Source: Thozetella sp. PMI_491 (taxonomy: Eukaryota; Ascomycota; Sordariomycetes; Chaetosphaeriales; Chaetosphaeriaceae). From it: 64,000 nucleotides of DNA. Shown one piece after another: positions 63,376 through 64,000 of this stretch. The translations under genes were made by a program, and so were the position numbers. The notes beneath the pieces were generated by a model that had not been told where the DNA came from, did no database searches, and worked only from the letters and a program-made list of their open reading frames with translations. The first letter of the stretch is position 1. Each line of letters opens with the position of its first letter. The DNA lies in the NCBI GenBank assembly GCA_021432635.1, contig MU270016.1, positions 1,321,905 to 1,385,904 of the forward strand, written 5' to 3'.

Positions 63376-63958
63376 CGTAGGGGATGATGGACTGCTTGTT
63401 ATTCTGATCGAAGAGCATGGTGAATAGGAAAGTTTAGATATGACGAGGGCTTGTATATTCTTAAACTATTTCGATGTGCGCGACACGAATCTAGAACGTC
63501 ACAACTAGATATCGTGCCTATTTTGATTTCATTCATCCCATTATGGCGTGCAAGGCGACTCAGCTAATAGCCTACGTCCGCTGTGCTGGGAAGGATACCC
63601 TGGGCGGTAGTGAGACCTATGCACTGGCTAGTCTCTGTAGAGCTTGGGCTGATCGGCTTCGTATTCTAGAAATGCAGCTCGTACTGCGACTTCTTTTCTA
63701 CCATTTGCTACAGCGTCGTTAGCTGATGTGGAATCAAGTCAGGGCGTTGTGCAAGTTCGGTTAAATAACCGCGGTTGGCAAATGTGTCGCCACTTGTACC
63801 CGAGTTCAGCTAGCGGACCACGGCCTGAGTAAGGTTACCTAAGGTAGAGCTATACGTATACGCAAAAAGAAAATACCTTTTAAACCTCCCTCATATGTAC
63901 CCCTCTTCGACCTTTAACTTTTCTTAACTTGTATCTCATATAGCAGCAACAACTTCAA
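63376..63958. other. Spacer at right end
   Basis: 583 bp without a supported gene; the part before 63959 is pyrimidine-rich and A-rich near the ATG, like a fungal 5' leader. Confidence 0.4.
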
Positions 63959-64000
63959 ATGGCGCCCAACCAAGAAGAGCTAGGTTTCTCTACCCGACAG
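63959..64000 (+). CDS. Possible start of a gene cut by the window edge
   Basis: ATG in a good context (TTCAAATGGCG) opens fourteen codons, MAPNQEELGFSTRQ, to the end of the window. The leader before it looks like a fungal 5' untranslated region. Nothing can be said about the product. Confidence 0.35.
   Translation, partial: MAPNQEELGFSTRQ

Noticed and set aside
1-64000. CRISPR arrays, bacterial operons, rRNA genes
   Set aside because: No regular spacer-repeat arrays or rRNA segments were seen, and the gene structure is eukaryotic.

Overview
The window looks like a filamentous ascomycete (Pezizomycotina) chromosome segment. The genes are split by short introns (mostly about 45-85 nt) with GT or GC donors and CTAAC/CTGAC-type branch sites. 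Zn2Cys6 regulators, fungus-specific families (DUF8021, DUF4246, 2EXR-like, cutinase) and a heavily RIP-mutated retrotransposon point the same way. Genus cannot be read from the sequence. I rebuilt exon structures by hand and checked them by reading-frame phase; none has transcript support.

Left part (1-13.8 kb): an adenosine-deaminase-related gene cut by the window edge is divergent from an NCS1 purine/pyrimidine-type permease. A Zn2Cys6 regulator is divergent from an Fe(II)/2-oxoglutarate oxygenase. Then come a second Zn2Cys6 regulator, a hidden two-exon gene for a small secreted ten-cysteine protein, an intron-containing tRNA-Phe and a third Zn2Cys6 regulator.

Amine block (13.8-22 kb): a frameshifted class-III aminotransferase relic, an APC-family amino-acid/GABA-type permease, a flavin monoamine oxidase and, divergent from it, a RidA-amine oxidase fusion. 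The fusion is the most interesting gene here: an imine-producing oxidase is joined to a domain of the family that hydrolyses reactive imines. It is followed by a BAHD-type acyltransferase, an aldo/keto reductase and a secreted carboxylesterase (23.5-29.5 kb).

Middle (32.1-39.4 kb): a complete Copia-type LTR retrotransposon with 229-bp LTRs and a CCTCT target duplication. Its interior is reduced to AT-rich, stop-filled DNA by RIP, and the mutations fade toward the outer LTR ends. It sits in the 3' coding part of a DUF4246 gene (to 41.97 kb).

Right part (42-64 kb): a 64-residue secreted peptide with a dibasic site, a six-part (five-intron-free-standing evidence given below) cytochrome P450 gene of five exons, a cutinase, a C2H2 zinc-finger gene, an ankyrin-repeat gene with a 155-N gap and a terminal frameshift, a decayed 2EXR-like gene, a sugar transporter, a sulfotransferase-like protein, a DUF8021 secreted protein, an NTF2-like secreted protein, and the first codons of another gene. 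Long gene-poor spacers, relics and secreted proteins give the whole window an accessory-region character.
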